Shown: positions 1 to 8,776, counted from the first letter of the stretch. The stretch: DNA of 33,644 nt from Ruminococcus sp. UBA4321 (GCA_002393815.1 DGUB01000008.1:1-33644); one strand, 5' to 3'. A program made the numbers and translations. Notes: generated from the sequence alone by a model not told the origin.

Positions 1-807
1 CTTTCCGGGGTAATATGTTAAAGCACTTGCAAATTTGCTTTCTGCATAATAGCCGTTTTCTACAGCAATTTCGATATGTTCGTCTTCTTCACGGGCGAAA
101 ACTGTTCCGCCGTCTGCATCTGATTCATACATAATATTCTGTATATATTCCGGAATTTCTGGTGCTTCGGTTACAGGTTCGGTTTCTTTCGGGAGTTCTG
201 TTGTCGTGACAGTGGTTGTGGTTTTTACTGTCGTTTCCGGTTTTGTTTCAAAATAATGCGTTTCAATCTGCCTTGGCTCATTATCCTGAATATTCGGCAG
301 GACAGAAGGGGAAGGCTGTGTTTCGTTCTCAGTAGTGATATAGGGCAGGTGTGTCGGCGCAAGATTGCCGGAAGTTTCTACAACAAGAGCAGAGGTTTCA
401 CTTTCGGAATTTTTATGAGTATTTTCCATGACAGTTGTCGTTTTCAGAACTGGTATACTGGTTACGGTTGTTTCTGTAATGATTTCCGGAGAATTATCAT
501 AAAGCTGATATTCTTCATTTACAGACGTATTGTCGTTCCAGTCAGCAGATACGGCTGTAACAGTTTCTGCAACTGTCGTCACAGTCGTTTCAGAATGCAT
601 TACTTTTATTTCTTCTGCCGGAAGTGATTCTGTATTCCGGGCAGGCTTCGGCACAAAGTAAATCAGTCCGGCAGTCAGTGCCGCACATGCTGCAATACTG
701 AAAACTGCTGTGACCCATCCTGTAGAATGCTTGATTTCTGTTACATTCTCATCCAGAAATGCTTCATCCACTTCATGCAATGCCTGAAATAATTCTTCTT
801 TTTTCAT
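1..807 (-). CDS. Probable membrane-bound anti-sigma/sensor partner of the ECF sigma factor (partial, C-terminus beyond window)
   Basis: The minus-strand reading frame is open for 269 codons and runs off the left edge of the window. It begins with a short acidic cytoplasmic segment (residues 1-30, MKKEELFQALHEVDEAFLDE), followed by one hydrophobic helix (about 32-51). The rest is a long presumably external part rich in Thr, Glu and Pro, with TTVTT and KTTTTVTTTEL stretches (about 72-205), then a more ordered acidic segment that continues outside the window. The ATG overlaps the TGA of the upstream sigma gene as ATGA, so translation is coupled. A one-helix protein coupled to an ECF sigma gene is the usual anti-sigma/sensor arrangement. 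No zinc-binding anti-sigma motif is visible, so the anti-sigma role is inferred from position and topology. Confidence 0.75.
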   Translation of the reverse strand, partial: MKKEELFQALHEVDEAFLDENVTEIKHSTGWVTAVFSIAACAALTAGLIYFVPKPARNTESLPAEEIKVMHSETTVTTVAETVTAVSADWNDNTSVNEEYQLYDNSPEIITETTVTSIPVLKTTTVMENTHKNSESETSALVVETSGNLAPTHLPYITTENETQPSPSVLPNIQDNEPRQIETHYFETKPETTVKTTTTVTTTELPKETEPVTEAPEIPEYIQNIMYESDADGGTVFAREEDEHIEIAVENGYYAESKFASALTYYPGK

Positions 808-1358
808 ATAAAGCCCTCCTGTTCCAAATAGTTCTGCAATTTTTTCCGGACTCGTTTCAGAATGACAGTACAGTGATTCGCTGTCATCTGATATTCTCTG
901 GCAATTTCTTTCACACTCTGCGCATAGAAATACCGTTTCAGAAATATCTGCCGCTCCCGCTGAGGCAGTGCTTTCAGAAAACTGTTCAGTCCTTCCCGGA
1001 GTGCTTTTGCATCGAAACTTTTTTCGACATCTTCCGGACTGGCAACGCATTCAGCAAGTTCGTCAAGAACAGCTTCAAAACTGCTGTTGCGCTTTTCAGC
1101 ATTTTTCTGCCGATAACGGTCAAATGCAAGATTCCGTGTGATTTTCCCGAGAAATAATTTCAGCCGTGCCGGACGGCTCGGTGGTATGGCATTCCATGCC
1201 CGAAGCCATGTGTCACTCAGACATTCTTCACTGTCCTGCTGATTGTGCAGAATATTCTCTGCTATGCTGAAACAGTATGCGCCATATTCTTTTTCTGTCT
1301 CTTTGACAGCATCCTGATTCCGTGCAAAATATAACTCGATAATCTGCATATCGTCCAT
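804..1358 (-). CDS. ECF-type RNA polymerase sigma factor (sigma-70 family)
   Basis: The protein has 184 residues, the normal ECF size. Region 2 is seen around residues 25-60 (YCFSIAENILHNQQDSEE, then CLSDTWLRAWNAIPP, the conserved helix that contacts core polymerase and the -10 element). Region 4 lies around residues 130-178 (LPQRERQIFLKRYFYAQS, then an SVKEIAREYQM helix-turn-helix and a basic VRKKLQNYL end). A Glu/Ser-rich linker replaces region 3, as in ECF factors. The start has a strong AAGGGGGG site. The next gene starts within its stop codon and is probably its membrane regulator. The pair likely forms a signal-responsive switch, possibly autoregulated. The inducing signal and regulon cannot be read from this window. 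Confidence 0.93.
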   Translation of the reverse strand: MDDMQIIELYFARNQDAVKETEKEYGAYCFSIAENILHNQQDSEECLSDTWLRAWNAIPPSRPARLKLFLGKITRNLAFDRYRQKNAEKRNSSFEAVLDELAECVASPEDVEKSFDAKALREGLNSFLKALPQRERQIFLKRYFYAQSVKEIAREYQMTANHCTVILKRVRKKLQNYLEQEGFI

Positions 1359-1424
1359 AAAAATCCCCCCTTTATCCTATAAGACGGATTTCCGGCATCA
1401 ATATGACAGCACAATAAAAAATTT

Positions 1425-1456
1425 CCTGTCATTTTCCGAAAAAAGAAAATGACAGG
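1425..1456 (-). terminator. Perfect 12-bp hairpin with downstream T-tract on the minus strand, upstream of the sigma gene
   Basis: CCTGTCATTTTC (1425-1436) and GAAAATGACAGG (1445-1456) are exact inverted complements around an 8-nt loop. Read leftward, the stem is followed after three A residues by a T6 run, so it resembles an intrinsic terminator. No gene is seen that would need it, because the next gene leftward is the sigma factor. It could be a leader attenuator of the sigma operon or the end of a small RNA. Confidence 0.4.
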
Positions 1457-1782
1457 ACATGTTCTGCCCTGTCGGAAATAAAATAAAATCAGATAAAAGT
1501 TTTTGTGTAGAACAAAAGAAAGGAGACAACAAAACGAGTGTTAATCATACGTCAACTTAAATCCGTATTTAACACTAGTAATATTATAACTCAAAATTAC
1601 ATTTTCGTCAATAGAATTTTGCAAAAAAGCCGAGGAAAATCAGAATTTTTGTACATAGTCGCTAAATGCCCCGAAATGATTATGGCAAATTTGCCGATTG
1701 ACATCGTGGACAATTTACCCCTTCCAGAAAAAAATTGTGCAAAGTGTTCAAAAAAAATAAGATATTTTGCACAAAAAGACTA

Positions 1783-1811
1783 TTTACAAATTTCGGATTA
1801 TGTGCTAAAAT
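1783..1811 (+). promoter_or_regulatory. Promoter of the pyruvate:ferredoxin oxidoreductase gene
   Basis: TTTACA (1783-1788), a 17-bp spacer and TAAAAT (1806-1811) match the housekeeping sigma consensus closely. Transcription should start near 1818, leaving a leader of about 70 nt. A strong AAGGAGG site lies at 1874-1880. Confidence 0.75.
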
Positions 1812-1824
1812 AAAGATAAGTAAA

Positions 1825-1843
1825 TTGTTTGACTGTCAAACAA
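1825..1843. promoter_or_regulatory. Palindromic operator candidate in the PFOR leader
   Basis: TTGTTTGAC and GTCAAACAA are perfect inverted 9-bp arms around a single central T. The site covers about +8 to +26 relative to the predicted start, where a bound repressor would block transcription. The outer TTGTT...AACAA resembles clostridial Rex half-sites, but total length and centre differ by one base, so the regulator is not assigned. It could also act as an RNA hairpin. Confidence 0.5.
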
Positions 1844-1889
1844 ATTTATTTTTCTTATTATATTATTATTTCCAAGGAGGATTTTATCC

Positions 1890-4800
1890 ATGGCAAGAAA
1901 AATGAAAACCATGGACGGCAATAACGCCGCCGCATGGGCAAGCTACAGATTCACTGACGTAGCTGCTATCTACCCGATTACTCCGTCTTCCGTAATGGCT
2001 GAAGTCACAGACCAGTGGTCTGCAAAAGGTCAGAAGAACCTGTTCGGCGACCCTGTTACCGTTGTCGAAATGCAGTCCGAAGCCGGTGCAGCTGGTACTG
2101 TTCACGGCTCCCTCTCTGCCGGTGCGTTAACAACAACTTACACCGCTTCTCAGGGCTTGCTGCTGATGATTCCGAACATGTACAAAATCGCCGGCGAACT
2201 GCTCCCGAATGTGATCCATGTATCTGCAAGATGCGTTTCTTCTCACGCTCTGAACATTTTCGGCGACCACTCCGACGTATATGCCTGTCGTCAGACCGGC
2301 TATGCAATGCTGTGTTCTTCCAATCCGCAGGAAGTTATGGACTTAGCCGCAGTCGCTCATCTGTCCACCATCGAAGGCAGAGTGCCTTTCCTGCATTTCT
2401 TTGACGGTTTCAGAACTTCTCACGAAATCCAGAAAATCGAAGTATGGGACGATGCTGATTTAGACGAAATGCTCAACCGCGACGCTGTTCAGGCTTTCAA
2501 AGACCAGGCTCTGAATCCGAATCATCCTGTGGAAAGAGGCTCTGCACAGAATCCTGATATCTTCTTCCAGGCTCGTGAAGCATGTAATAAATATTATGAT
2601 GCACTTCCGGCTGTGGTTGAAAAATATATGGATAAAGTCAATGCCAAAATCGGCACAAACTACAAGCTGTTCAACTACTACGGCGCACCGGATGCAGAAC
2701 ATATCATCATTGCAATGGGTTCTGTGATGGACACTGTAGAAGAAACTGTAGATTACCTCAACGCTAACGGCTGCAAATACGGTCTGGTTCGTGTACGTCT
2801 GTACAGACCTTTCGTTGCTGAAAAGCTTATCGAAGCCATTCCGGACACTGTTAAGCAGATTTCTGTTCTCGACAGAACAAAAGAACCCGGCTCCCTCGGC
2901 GAACCGCTCTATCTGGATGTTGTTGCTGCTTTGAACGGAAGCAAGTTCCATAACGTGAAGATTTTCTCTGGTCGTTACGGCTTAGGCTCCAAGGACACCA
3001 CTCCAAACCAGATTATTGCAGTCTTCAAGAATACCGAAAAGAAGCGTTTCACTCTGGGTATCGTTGATGATGTCACTAACCTGTCTCTGGATGATTCCTT
3101 CAGCCCCGATACTGCTCCTGCCGGAACTATCTCCTGCAAGTTCTGGGGTCTCGGCTCTGACGGTACTGTCGGCGCAAACAAGAACTCCATCAAGATTATC
3201 GGCGACCATACAGACATGTATGCACAGGCTTATTTTGCATATGACTCCAAGAAGTCCGGCGGTGTTACTGTTTCTCACCTGAGATTCGGCAAAACTCCCA
3301 TCAAGTCTACTTACCTGATTAACAAGGCTGACTTTGTAGCCTGTCATAATCAGAGTTATATCGACAAATACGATATGACTTCCGATATCAAGCCCGGCGG
3401 TACTTTCCTGCTCAATACCATCTGGGATGAAGCTGGTCTCGAAAAGCATCTGCCCGGTCAGGTCAAGAGATATATCGCTCAGAACAATGTCAAGTTCTAC
3501 ACCGTAAACGGCGTGAAACTCGGTCAGGAAACCGGCATGGGCACCAGAATCAATACTATCCTCCAGTCTGCTTTCTTCAAGCTTGCAAACGTTATCCCGT
3601 TTGAAGATGCACTCGGCTACATGAAAGCCGCTGCTGAAATGTCCTACGCTAAGAAGGGTCAGGATGTTGTTGAAAAGAACTGGAACGCTATCGATGCCGG
3701 CTATAAGGGCATTGTGGAAATCAACGTTCCGGAATCCTGGAAGACTGCCGAAGATACTCCTATCGGTATGCCTAAGGTTACCTGCGATAACAAGGCTCTG
3801 GAAGATTTCGTCAATAACGTGCAGATTCCTTGCAACGCGCAGCAGGGCGACAAGCTCCCCGTTTCTACTTTCGTGAAACTCGCTGACGGTACTTCTCCTT
3901 CCGGTTCTGCTGCATTTGAAAAGCGCGGTATCGCTGTTACCGTTCCGACATGGAATCCTGATACCTGCATTCAGTGTAACCAGTGCGCTTATGTATGTCC
4001 TCATGCTGTTCTGCGTCCGGTAACTCTCACTCCCGAAGAAGCTGCTGAAGCTCCGGCTTCCATGAAGCTCGCTGCTATGAAGCCCGCTATCGGCGACCTC
4101 AAGTTCGGTATGACCGTTTCCGTTCTCGACTGCACAGGCTGCGGCGTCTGCGCTAATATCTGCCCGGCTAACAAGAAGGCTGATACTCTCGTGATGAAGC
4201 CTCTGGAATCTCAGCTTGACCAGCAGGCAGCTTTCGACTTCGGTACTACCAAGGACATCAAGCCCGAAGTTACCGCAAAGTTCACAGAAGCTACTGTCAA
4301 GGGTTCTCAGTTCAAGCAGCCGCTGCTCGAATTCTCCGGCGCATGTGCTGGCTGCGGCGAAACTCCGTATGCTAAACTTATCACTCAGCTGTTCGGCGAC
4401 AGAATGTATATCGCTAACGCTACCGGCTGTTCCTCTATCTGGGGCAACTCCGCACCGTCTACACCTTACACTGTCAACAAGAAGGGCTATGGTCCTGCAT
4501 GGAGCAACTCCCTGTTTGAAGACAATGCCGAATTCGGCTACGGTATGTTCCTCGGTCAGGAAACCCTCAGAAACCGCGTTATCGCTAAGGTAGAAGACCT
4601 CCTCGCAAATGCAAAGCGCGATGATGTCAAGGCTGCCTGCGAAGAATTCCTCGCTACCAAGAACGACGGTGCTGCCAATACTCCCGCTTCTGAAAAACTG
4701 ATTGCTGTTCTGGAATCCTGCGACTGCGACAGAGCCAAGGCTATCCTCGCTGAAAAGGATTACCTCCGCAAGAAGTCTCAGTGGATTTTCGGCGGCGACG

Positions 4801-5432
4801 GCTGGGCTTATGATATCGGCTTCGGCGGTCTCGACCATGTTATCGCTTCCGGCAGAAATGTCAATATCATGGTATTCGATACCGAAGTTTATTCCAATAC
4901 AGGCGGACAGGCTTCCAAGGCTACTCCGACAGGCGCAATCGCACAGTTCGCTGCTGCCGGTAAGGTTGTCAAGAAGAAAGACCTCGCTGGTATCGCTATG
5001 AGTTACGGCTATGTCTATGTTGCTCACATCGCTATGGGTGCTGACCAGAATCAGTGCTTAAAGGCTATCCGTGAAGCAGAAGCTTATGACGGTCCTTCCA
5101 TCATCATCGCTTATGCTCCGTGTATCAACCACGGCATCAAGACCGGTATGGCTACCGCTCAGGCAGAAGAAAAGAAGGCTGTTCAGGCTGGTTACTGGCA
5201 TCTGTACAGATATAACCCCGACCTCAAGAAGGAAGGCAAGAATCCGTTCATCCTCGATTCCAAGGCTCCGAATGTGGACGAATACAAAAACTTCCTCATG
5301 GGTGAAGTTCGTTATAATGCTCTGGCTCGTCAGAATCCGGAAAGAGCTGAAAAGCTGTTCGATAACGCTGTAGAAAACGCTAAGGACAGATATGATTATC
5401 TGACAAGATTAACCAAAATGTATAATGACTAA
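1890..5432 (+). CDS. nifJ: Pyruvate:ferredoxin (flavodoxin) oxidoreductase, single-chain
   Basis: This 1180-residue protein has the full length of homodimeric PFOR. It converts pyruvate and CoA to acetyl-CoA and CO2, passing electrons to ferredoxin or flavodoxin, the central step of anaerobic fermentation. The N-terminal pyruvate-binding half starts with MKTMDGNNAAAWASYRFTDV and AIYPITPSSVMAE. Two 4Fe-4S motifs lie at about 693 (CIQCNQCAYVCP) and 748 (CTGCGVCANICP). The proximal-cluster motif CAGCGE is at about 819. Thiamine diphosphate binding is shown by GDGWAYDIG near 969 and DTEVYSNTGGQ near 997. The start is fixed by AAGGAGG nine bases upstream. It is transcribed alone and ends at a strong terminator. 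The leader is rich in inverted repeats, so regulation by redox or growth state is likely. Confidence 0.98.
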   Translation: MARKMKTMDGNNAAAWASYRFTDVAAIYPITPSSVMAEVTDQWSAKGQKNLFGDPVTVVEMQSEAGAAGTVHGSLSAGALTTTYTASQGLLLMIPNMYKIAGELLPNVIHVSARCVSSHALNIFGDHSDVYACRQTGYAMLCSSNPQEVMDLAAVAHLSTIEGRVPFLHFFDGFRTSHEIQKIEVWDDADLDEMLNRDAVQAFKDQALNPNHPVERGSAQNPDIFFQAREACNKYYDALPAVVEKYMDKVNAKIGTNYKLFNYYGAPDAEHIIIAMGSVMDTVEETVDYLNANGCKYGLVRVRLYRPFVAEKLIEAIPDTVKQISVLDRTKEPGSLGEPLYLDVVAALNGSKFHNVKIFSGRYGLGSKDTTPNQIIAVFKNTEKKRFTLGIVDDVTNLSLDDSFSPDTAPAGTISCKFWGLGSDGTVGANKNSIKIIGDHTDMYAQAYFAYDSKKSGGVTVSHLRFGKTPIKSTYLINKADFVACHNQSYIDKYDMTSDIKPGGTFLLNTIWDEAGLEKHLPGQVKRYIAQNNVKFYTVNGVKLGQETGMGTRINTILQSAFFKLANVIPFEDALGYMKAAAEMSYAKKGQDVVEKNWNAIDAGYKGIVEINVPESWKTAEDTPIGMPKVTCDNKALEDFVNNVQIPCNAQQGDKLPVSTFVKLADGTSPSGSAAFEKRGIAVTVPTWNPDTCIQCNQCAYVCPHAVLRPVTLTPEEAAEAPASMKLAAMKPAIGDLKFGMTVSVLDCTGCGVCANICPANKKADTLVMKPLESQLDQQAAFDFGTTKDIKPEVTAKFTEATVKGSQFKQPLLEFSGACAGCGETPYAKLITQLFGDRMYIANATGCSSIWGNSAPSTPYTVNKKGYGPAWSNSLFEDNAEFGYGMFLGQETLRNRVIAKVEDLLANAKRDDVKAACEEFLATKNDGAANTPASEKLIAVLESCDCDRAKAILAEKDYLRKKSQWIFGGDGWAYDIGFGGLDHVIASGRNVNIMVFDTEVYSNTGGQASKATPTGAIAQFAAAGKVVKKKDLAGIAMSYGYVYVAHIAMGADQNQCLKAIREAEAYDGPSIIIAYAPCINHGIKTGMATAQAEEKKAVQAGYWHLYRYNPDLKKEGKNPFILDSKAPNVDEYKNFLMGEVRYNALARQNPERAEKLFDNAVENAKDRYDYLTRLTKMYND

Positions 5433-5455
5433 TCTTAAAGATTAAGAATTATCAG

Positions 5456-5489
5456 ACCGCTGTACTGTTCACGCAGTACAGCGGTTTTT
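5456..5489 (+). terminator. Intrinsic terminator after PFOR
   Basis: ACCGCTGTACTG (5456-5467) and CAGTACAGCGGT (5474-5485) form a perfect 12-bp stem with a 6-nt loop followed by a T run. The stem overlaps the stop codon of the convergent symporter gene. Confidence 0.9.
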
Positions 5490-6755
5490 CGTTTCCGGCA
5501 GAAGTAGAAGAATCCCCGGCAGATTGCAGTATGCCATACAGGCGTTGGCTATGTCCGCAAGCGTCCAGACAAACTCCAGTTTCATCACCGTGCCGATAAA
5601 TGCCGCGATACAGAATAAAATCTGATACAGTTTCAGATATCCGGAATTTCCCGTCAGCGTTTTCAGCGCGTTCATGCCGCAGAAACACCAGCCTGTCAAG
5701 GTACAGAAGGCGAATAACGCTATCACAGGCGGCAGAATCCAGTCAGCCAGTACCCCCATCCCTGACCGGAATGCCGTCAGCACCAGTACAGCACCCTCCT
5801 GCCCGGTCTTTAAACTGCCTGTACATAAAATTACCAGTGCTGTCGCCGTACAGCAGATGAAAGTATCGGCAATCACTTCCAGCATTCCGCAGACTCCCAG
5901 AAATTCCGGCTGTTCGCTCGATGCTTCCGCATGAAGCAGTCCGCTGCTGCCAAGTCCGGCTTCGTTTGAGAATACCCCTCTTCGTACTCCGGCGGAAACT
6001 GCATATTTCATCGCCGCGCCGCTGATACCGCCCCCGATTGCCCGAATTCCGAACGCACTCCGGAAAATTTCTGAAAATACAGAAGATATATTTTCTCTGT
6101 ATAAAAATAATATCACCAGACTGCATAATAAGTATACCCCTGTCAGTATCGGAATTACAATTGCTGAAAATCCGGCTATCCGCTTCGAGCCGCCCATAAT
6201 AATCAGAAATAAAATTATCATTGTCAGCAGTCCGGTTAGCCATGCCGGAACGCTGAAAGAAGCTTCCAGTATTTCAGCCATGGCATGACTCTGCGTCATA
6301 TTCCCCATCCCGAAAGACGCACATACACAGCATACCGCAAAAATTCCCGATAATACCGGGCTGTGCAGTCCGTATCTCAGATAGGCAGCCGCTCCGGCGG
6401 CAGAAGCATTCCGGTAACGGCAGCTTAACACATTTTCAGCATAAATCAGCCCCATGCCGCAAAGTGCCGAAATCCACATCCAGAATATTGCCCCTGCGCC
6501 CCCTATCGTCAGAGCCGCGGCAACTCCTGCAATATTTCCCGTGCCCATCGCCGCCGCTAAAGAAGTCATACAGGACTGAAATACTGACATTGCATATCTG
6601 CGCCCGGTCTGCTCCGGTTTCCGGAATAAGCATCCGAAACTTTTCAGACACTGCCCGTCCGGATAAATCAGACAGAAAATCCCTGTCCCCAAAAGCAGTC
6701 CCACAAGCCCGTTTCCCCATAATATCTGATTCAGGTCTGTCAGAAATTTTATCAT
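5469..6755 (-). CDS. Sodium/alanine (AGCS family) amino-acid symporter
   Basis: The 428-residue protein is made almost entirely of membrane helices. It carries the AGCS family signature GTGNIAGVAAALTIGGAGAI near residues 75-95 and the conserved SNEAGLGSSGLLHA segment near 265. Such carriers import alanine, glycine or related amino acids with sodium ions across the cytoplasmic membrane. The exact substrate cannot be told. I chose the ATG at 6755 because AAAGGAG lies just upstream; an in-frame ATG 13 codons earlier has no ribosome site. It is divergent from the PH-domain gene pair. The length is slightly below the usual 440-480 residues of the family. Confidence 0.93.
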   Translation of the reverse strand: MIKFLTDLNQILWGNGLVGLLLGTGIFCLIYPDGQCLKSFGCLFRKPEQTGRRYAMSVFQSCMTSLAAAMGTGNIAGVAAALTIGGAGAIFWMWISALCGMGLIYAENVLSCRYRNASAAGAAAYLRYGLHSPVLSGIFAVCCVCASFGMGNMTQSHAMAEILEASFSVPAWLTGLLTMIILFLIIMGGSKRIAGFSAIVIPILTGVYLLCSLVILFLYRENISSVFSEIFRSAFGIRAIGGGISGAAMKYAVSAGVRRGVFSNEAGLGSSGLLHAEASSEQPEFLGVCGMLEVIADTFICCTATALVILCTGSLKTGQEGAVLVLTAFRSGMGVLADWILPPVIALFAFCTLTGWCFCGMNALKTLTGNSGYLKLYQILFCIAAFIGTVMKLEFVWTLADIANACMAYCNLPGILLLLPETKNRCTA

Positions 6756-6780
6756 ATTTGCTCCTTTCTGCATAATACAC

Positions 6781-6810
6781 TTGAAAAGTATCACCGTTTT
6801 ATGTTATAAT
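6781..6810 (+). promoter_or_regulatory. Promoter of the PH-domain gene pair
   Basis: TTGAAA (6781-6786), 18 bp and a perfect TATAAT (6805-6810) precede the AGGAGGG ribosome site at 6830-6835. Confidence 0.75.
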
Positions 6811-6845
6811 AAGAGTATCATCATCCGGAAGGAGGGCTGCTGCTC

Positions 6846-7292
6846 TTGAAAGAATATTCCGCGGATTTGTCCGCTATGAAATTATTGCAGATAATTGTCT
6901 GTCTGCTGGCTTTTCTGTTAAGCATTGCTTCGGTAAAATTCCTTTCCCGGTGGATTTTTGTCATGTGGGGTCTGGTAATTCTATTTTCCGTTACAGCAGC
7001 TGTACTCAGTTTTTTCTGTATTCCGCTGTATTTCTCCAATCTGAAATGTATCGTCACGGCGAATCAGGTGACTATCCGGACGGGTATGTTCTTCCGGAGA
7101 GAACAGTCTATCCGTTTGCAGTCCGTGCAGTTTGTTCAGCTGATTACAGGACCGTGGGACGGCATCCTCGGACTGAATTTTATCATATTATATGTTTACG
7201 GCGGCAGTCTCATGATTTTTTTCCTCAAAAAAAATGACCGCCGCGAACTGACTGAATTCTTTGAACGAAAGGGCGTTTTCCATGCACCGTGA
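6846..7292 (+). CDS. Membrane protein with one bacterial PH domain (YdbS-like)
   Basis: The 148-residue protein has two N-terminal membrane helices (about 10-33 and 37-62), followed by a small soluble domain. The soluble part has the bPH2 look of YdbS-type proteins: CIVTANQVTIRTGMFFRRE and SIRLQSVQFVQLITGPWDGI, then LGLNFIILYVYGG. The start is a TTG at 6846, ten bases after AGGAGGG; no ATG fits better. It overlaps the next gene, which encodes a larger protein of the same family, as in the B. subtilis ydbS-ydbT pair. That pair is linked to resistance against some antimicrobial peptides, but the role here is unknown. Confidence 0.8.
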   Translation: MKEYSADLSAMKLLQIIVCLLAFLLSIASVKFLSRWIFVMWGLVILFSVTAAVLSFFCIPLYFSNLKCIVTANQVTIRTGMFFRREQSIRLQSVQFVQLITGPWDGILGLNFIILYVYGGSLMIFFLKKNDRRELTEFFERKGVFHAP

Positions 7293-8772
7293 ACATCCGC
7301 TCCGGATTCTCAAATACAGTATGAAAACCATCTGGCTGCTGATTTTCCCGTTTCTGCGCGGTCTGTGGAATATCGTCAAAGCCTGGAACAAAAATCAGAT
7401 TGTCGGATTCCGGCTGTCTCCGGAAGCCTTTCTGCAATGGCTGCACGGTACCTGGTTTGATTTGCTGATTCTGGCAATCATTCTGGGATATGGATTCTGT
7501 ATCTGGTTTTTCCGGAAATTTACCGTCAGGGACGGTCAGCTGTATGTACAGGACAGCTTTATTTTCACCAGAAAGCGCATTATGCCTGTGAAGAATATTT
7601 CTGCCCTGACGCTGGAACACGCGCTGTTTCTGCGCCCGTTTCATGCGTCCTATCTTTATGCAGATACTGCTTCCGGACTGCTGAATTCCACAGATATTAA
7701 GTTACTCATCCGGCGCGAAGATGAGCATATGTTCGTTTCTGCCATGCCGAAACTCCGGCAGGGAAAACGGCATCACTATGAACGAAAAGTCAAACTCTGG
7801 AAAATTCTGTTATTTTCCGTCATATTTTCGAGCAGTTTTTCCGGTGCGCTGTATATCGCACTTTTCTGGTTCCAGAGCGGCAGAATCGCAAGAGATTTAA
7901 TCCGTGAATTTGAACTTACCGAACGCCTGAATACAGTCTCTCAGGAACTTGCCGGACATCTTGCCGGAATTCCTCCGGCTGCGGTTTCTGTCGGGATTCT
8001 GGTTCTGTCATCATGGCTGCTGTCCATGATTGCCAATCTCGTCCGGTACGGCGGTTTCTATATGGAAAGCGATAAAAGACAGCTGTTCGTGAAAAGCGGT
8101 CTGATGACAACAAGATATTTCTATCTCCAGAATCATAAAATCAATTTTCTGGACATCCGGCAGAATTTATTAACTAAATTATTCAGAATCTATTCTCTTG
8201 CTGTCAACTGTCCCGGCTACGGCAATCAGCGCGGTACGATGCCTATCTGTCTGCCGATTCTGACCCAGACCGAACTGGTAGAAACCATGCCGATGATTTT
8301 TCCCGGCAGCCGTTTCCTGAAAAATCAGCTGAAACCTCCCGGGCGTTCCTGGTGGGGCTATGTCTGCTGGTGTGTGATCGGCTTCGCGGCAATTTATCCC
8401 ACGGGCGAAATTATCGAACGTCTGTTCCCGAAATTTCAGGAAATTACCAATCTGGTGCAGGTGACTATCGTTGTTCCGATTCTCTGGAAATTAATCGTCC
8501 AGATTGTTTCACTCAATTCGAGCGGTGTCAGCATCTCCAAAAACAGAATCTGTATGCGCTATTGTCAGGGTTTTGCTTTTCATACCATTGTTGCCGAAAC
8601 AGACAGTATCGTCAAAGTGCGGATTCATCAGCATCTCTGGCAGAAAGCAAGCAACACCTGCCATCTGACCATTTATTTCCGCGCCGAAACGCCCTACAGA
8701 TGCCGTATCTACTGTCTGGACTATACCCAGACCAGAGATTTATTATCTGAATTTATGACAAACCTGAAATAA
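7282..8772 (+). CDS. Membrane protein with repeated bacterial PH domains (YdbT-like)
   Basis: The protein has 496 residues from the ATG at 7282, which follows AAAGGG by eight bases and overlaps the upstream gene by 11 bases. Three pairs of hydrophobic helices alternate with soluble segments of bPH2 type. Examples are KFTVRDGQLYVQDSFIFTRK near 80, YMESDKRQLFVKSGLMTTR near 260 and a weaker third copy near 420. This matches the YdbT layout of tandem PH repeats between membrane pairs. An upstream TTG at 7261 would add seven residues but has no ribosome site. The gene pair ends at a clear terminator. Molecular function is unknown. Confidence 0.82.
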   Translation: MHREHPLRILKYSMKTIWLLIFPFLRGLWNIVKAWNKNQIVGFRLSPEAFLQWLHGTWFDLLILAIILGYGFCIWFFRKFTVRDGQLYVQDSFIFTRKRIMPVKNISALTLEHALFLRPFHASYLYADTASGLLNSTDIKLLIRREDEHMFVSAMPKLRQGKRHHYERKVKLWKILLFSVIFSSSFSGALYIALFWFQSGRIARDLIREFELTERLNTVSQELAGHLAGIPPAAVSVGILVLSSWLLSMIANLVRYGGFYMESDKRQLFVKSGLMTTRYFYLQNHKINFLDIRQNLLTKLFRIYSLAVNCPGYGNQRGTMPICLPILTQTELVETMPMIFPGSRFLKNQLKPPGRSWWGYVCWCVIGFAAIYPTGEIIERLFPKFQEITNLVQVTIVVPILWKLIVQIVSLNSSGVSISKNRICMRYCQGFAFHTIVAETDSIVKVRIHQHLWQKASNTCHLTIYFRAETPYRCRIYCLDYTQTRDLLSEFMTNLK

Positions 8773-8776
8773 AAAA

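Larger units (their letters stand above)
1359..1889. other. 530-bp intergenic region with four inverted repeats and the PFOR promoter
   Basis: I see no convincing gene here. The AT-rich stretch holds the minus-strand hairpin at 1425-1456. It also holds three dyads upstream of or within the PFOR promoter: AGTGTTAA/TTAACACT with inner ATACG/CGTAT (1537-1576), TTGTGCAAA/TTTGCACAA (1735-1774), and TTGTTTGAC/GTCAAACAA (1825-1843). The -35/-10 pair is at 1783-1811. A 91-codon frame from GTG 1538 exists but has a poorly spaced ribosome site and no recognisable similarity. Confidence 0.6.

Noticed and set aside
1538..1813. A 91-codon frame with a GTG start upstream of PFOR
   Set aside because: The purine-rich site is about 12 bases from the GTG, the composition is that of AT-rich spacer, and the frame runs through inverted repeats and the PFOR promoter. 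No similarity was recognised.
2982..5027. A 681-codon open frame on the minus strand inside the PFOR gene
   Set aside because: It is a shadow of the strongly biased PFOR codons. The plus-strand product has all PFOR motifs, and the minus frame has no domain pattern or ribosome site.
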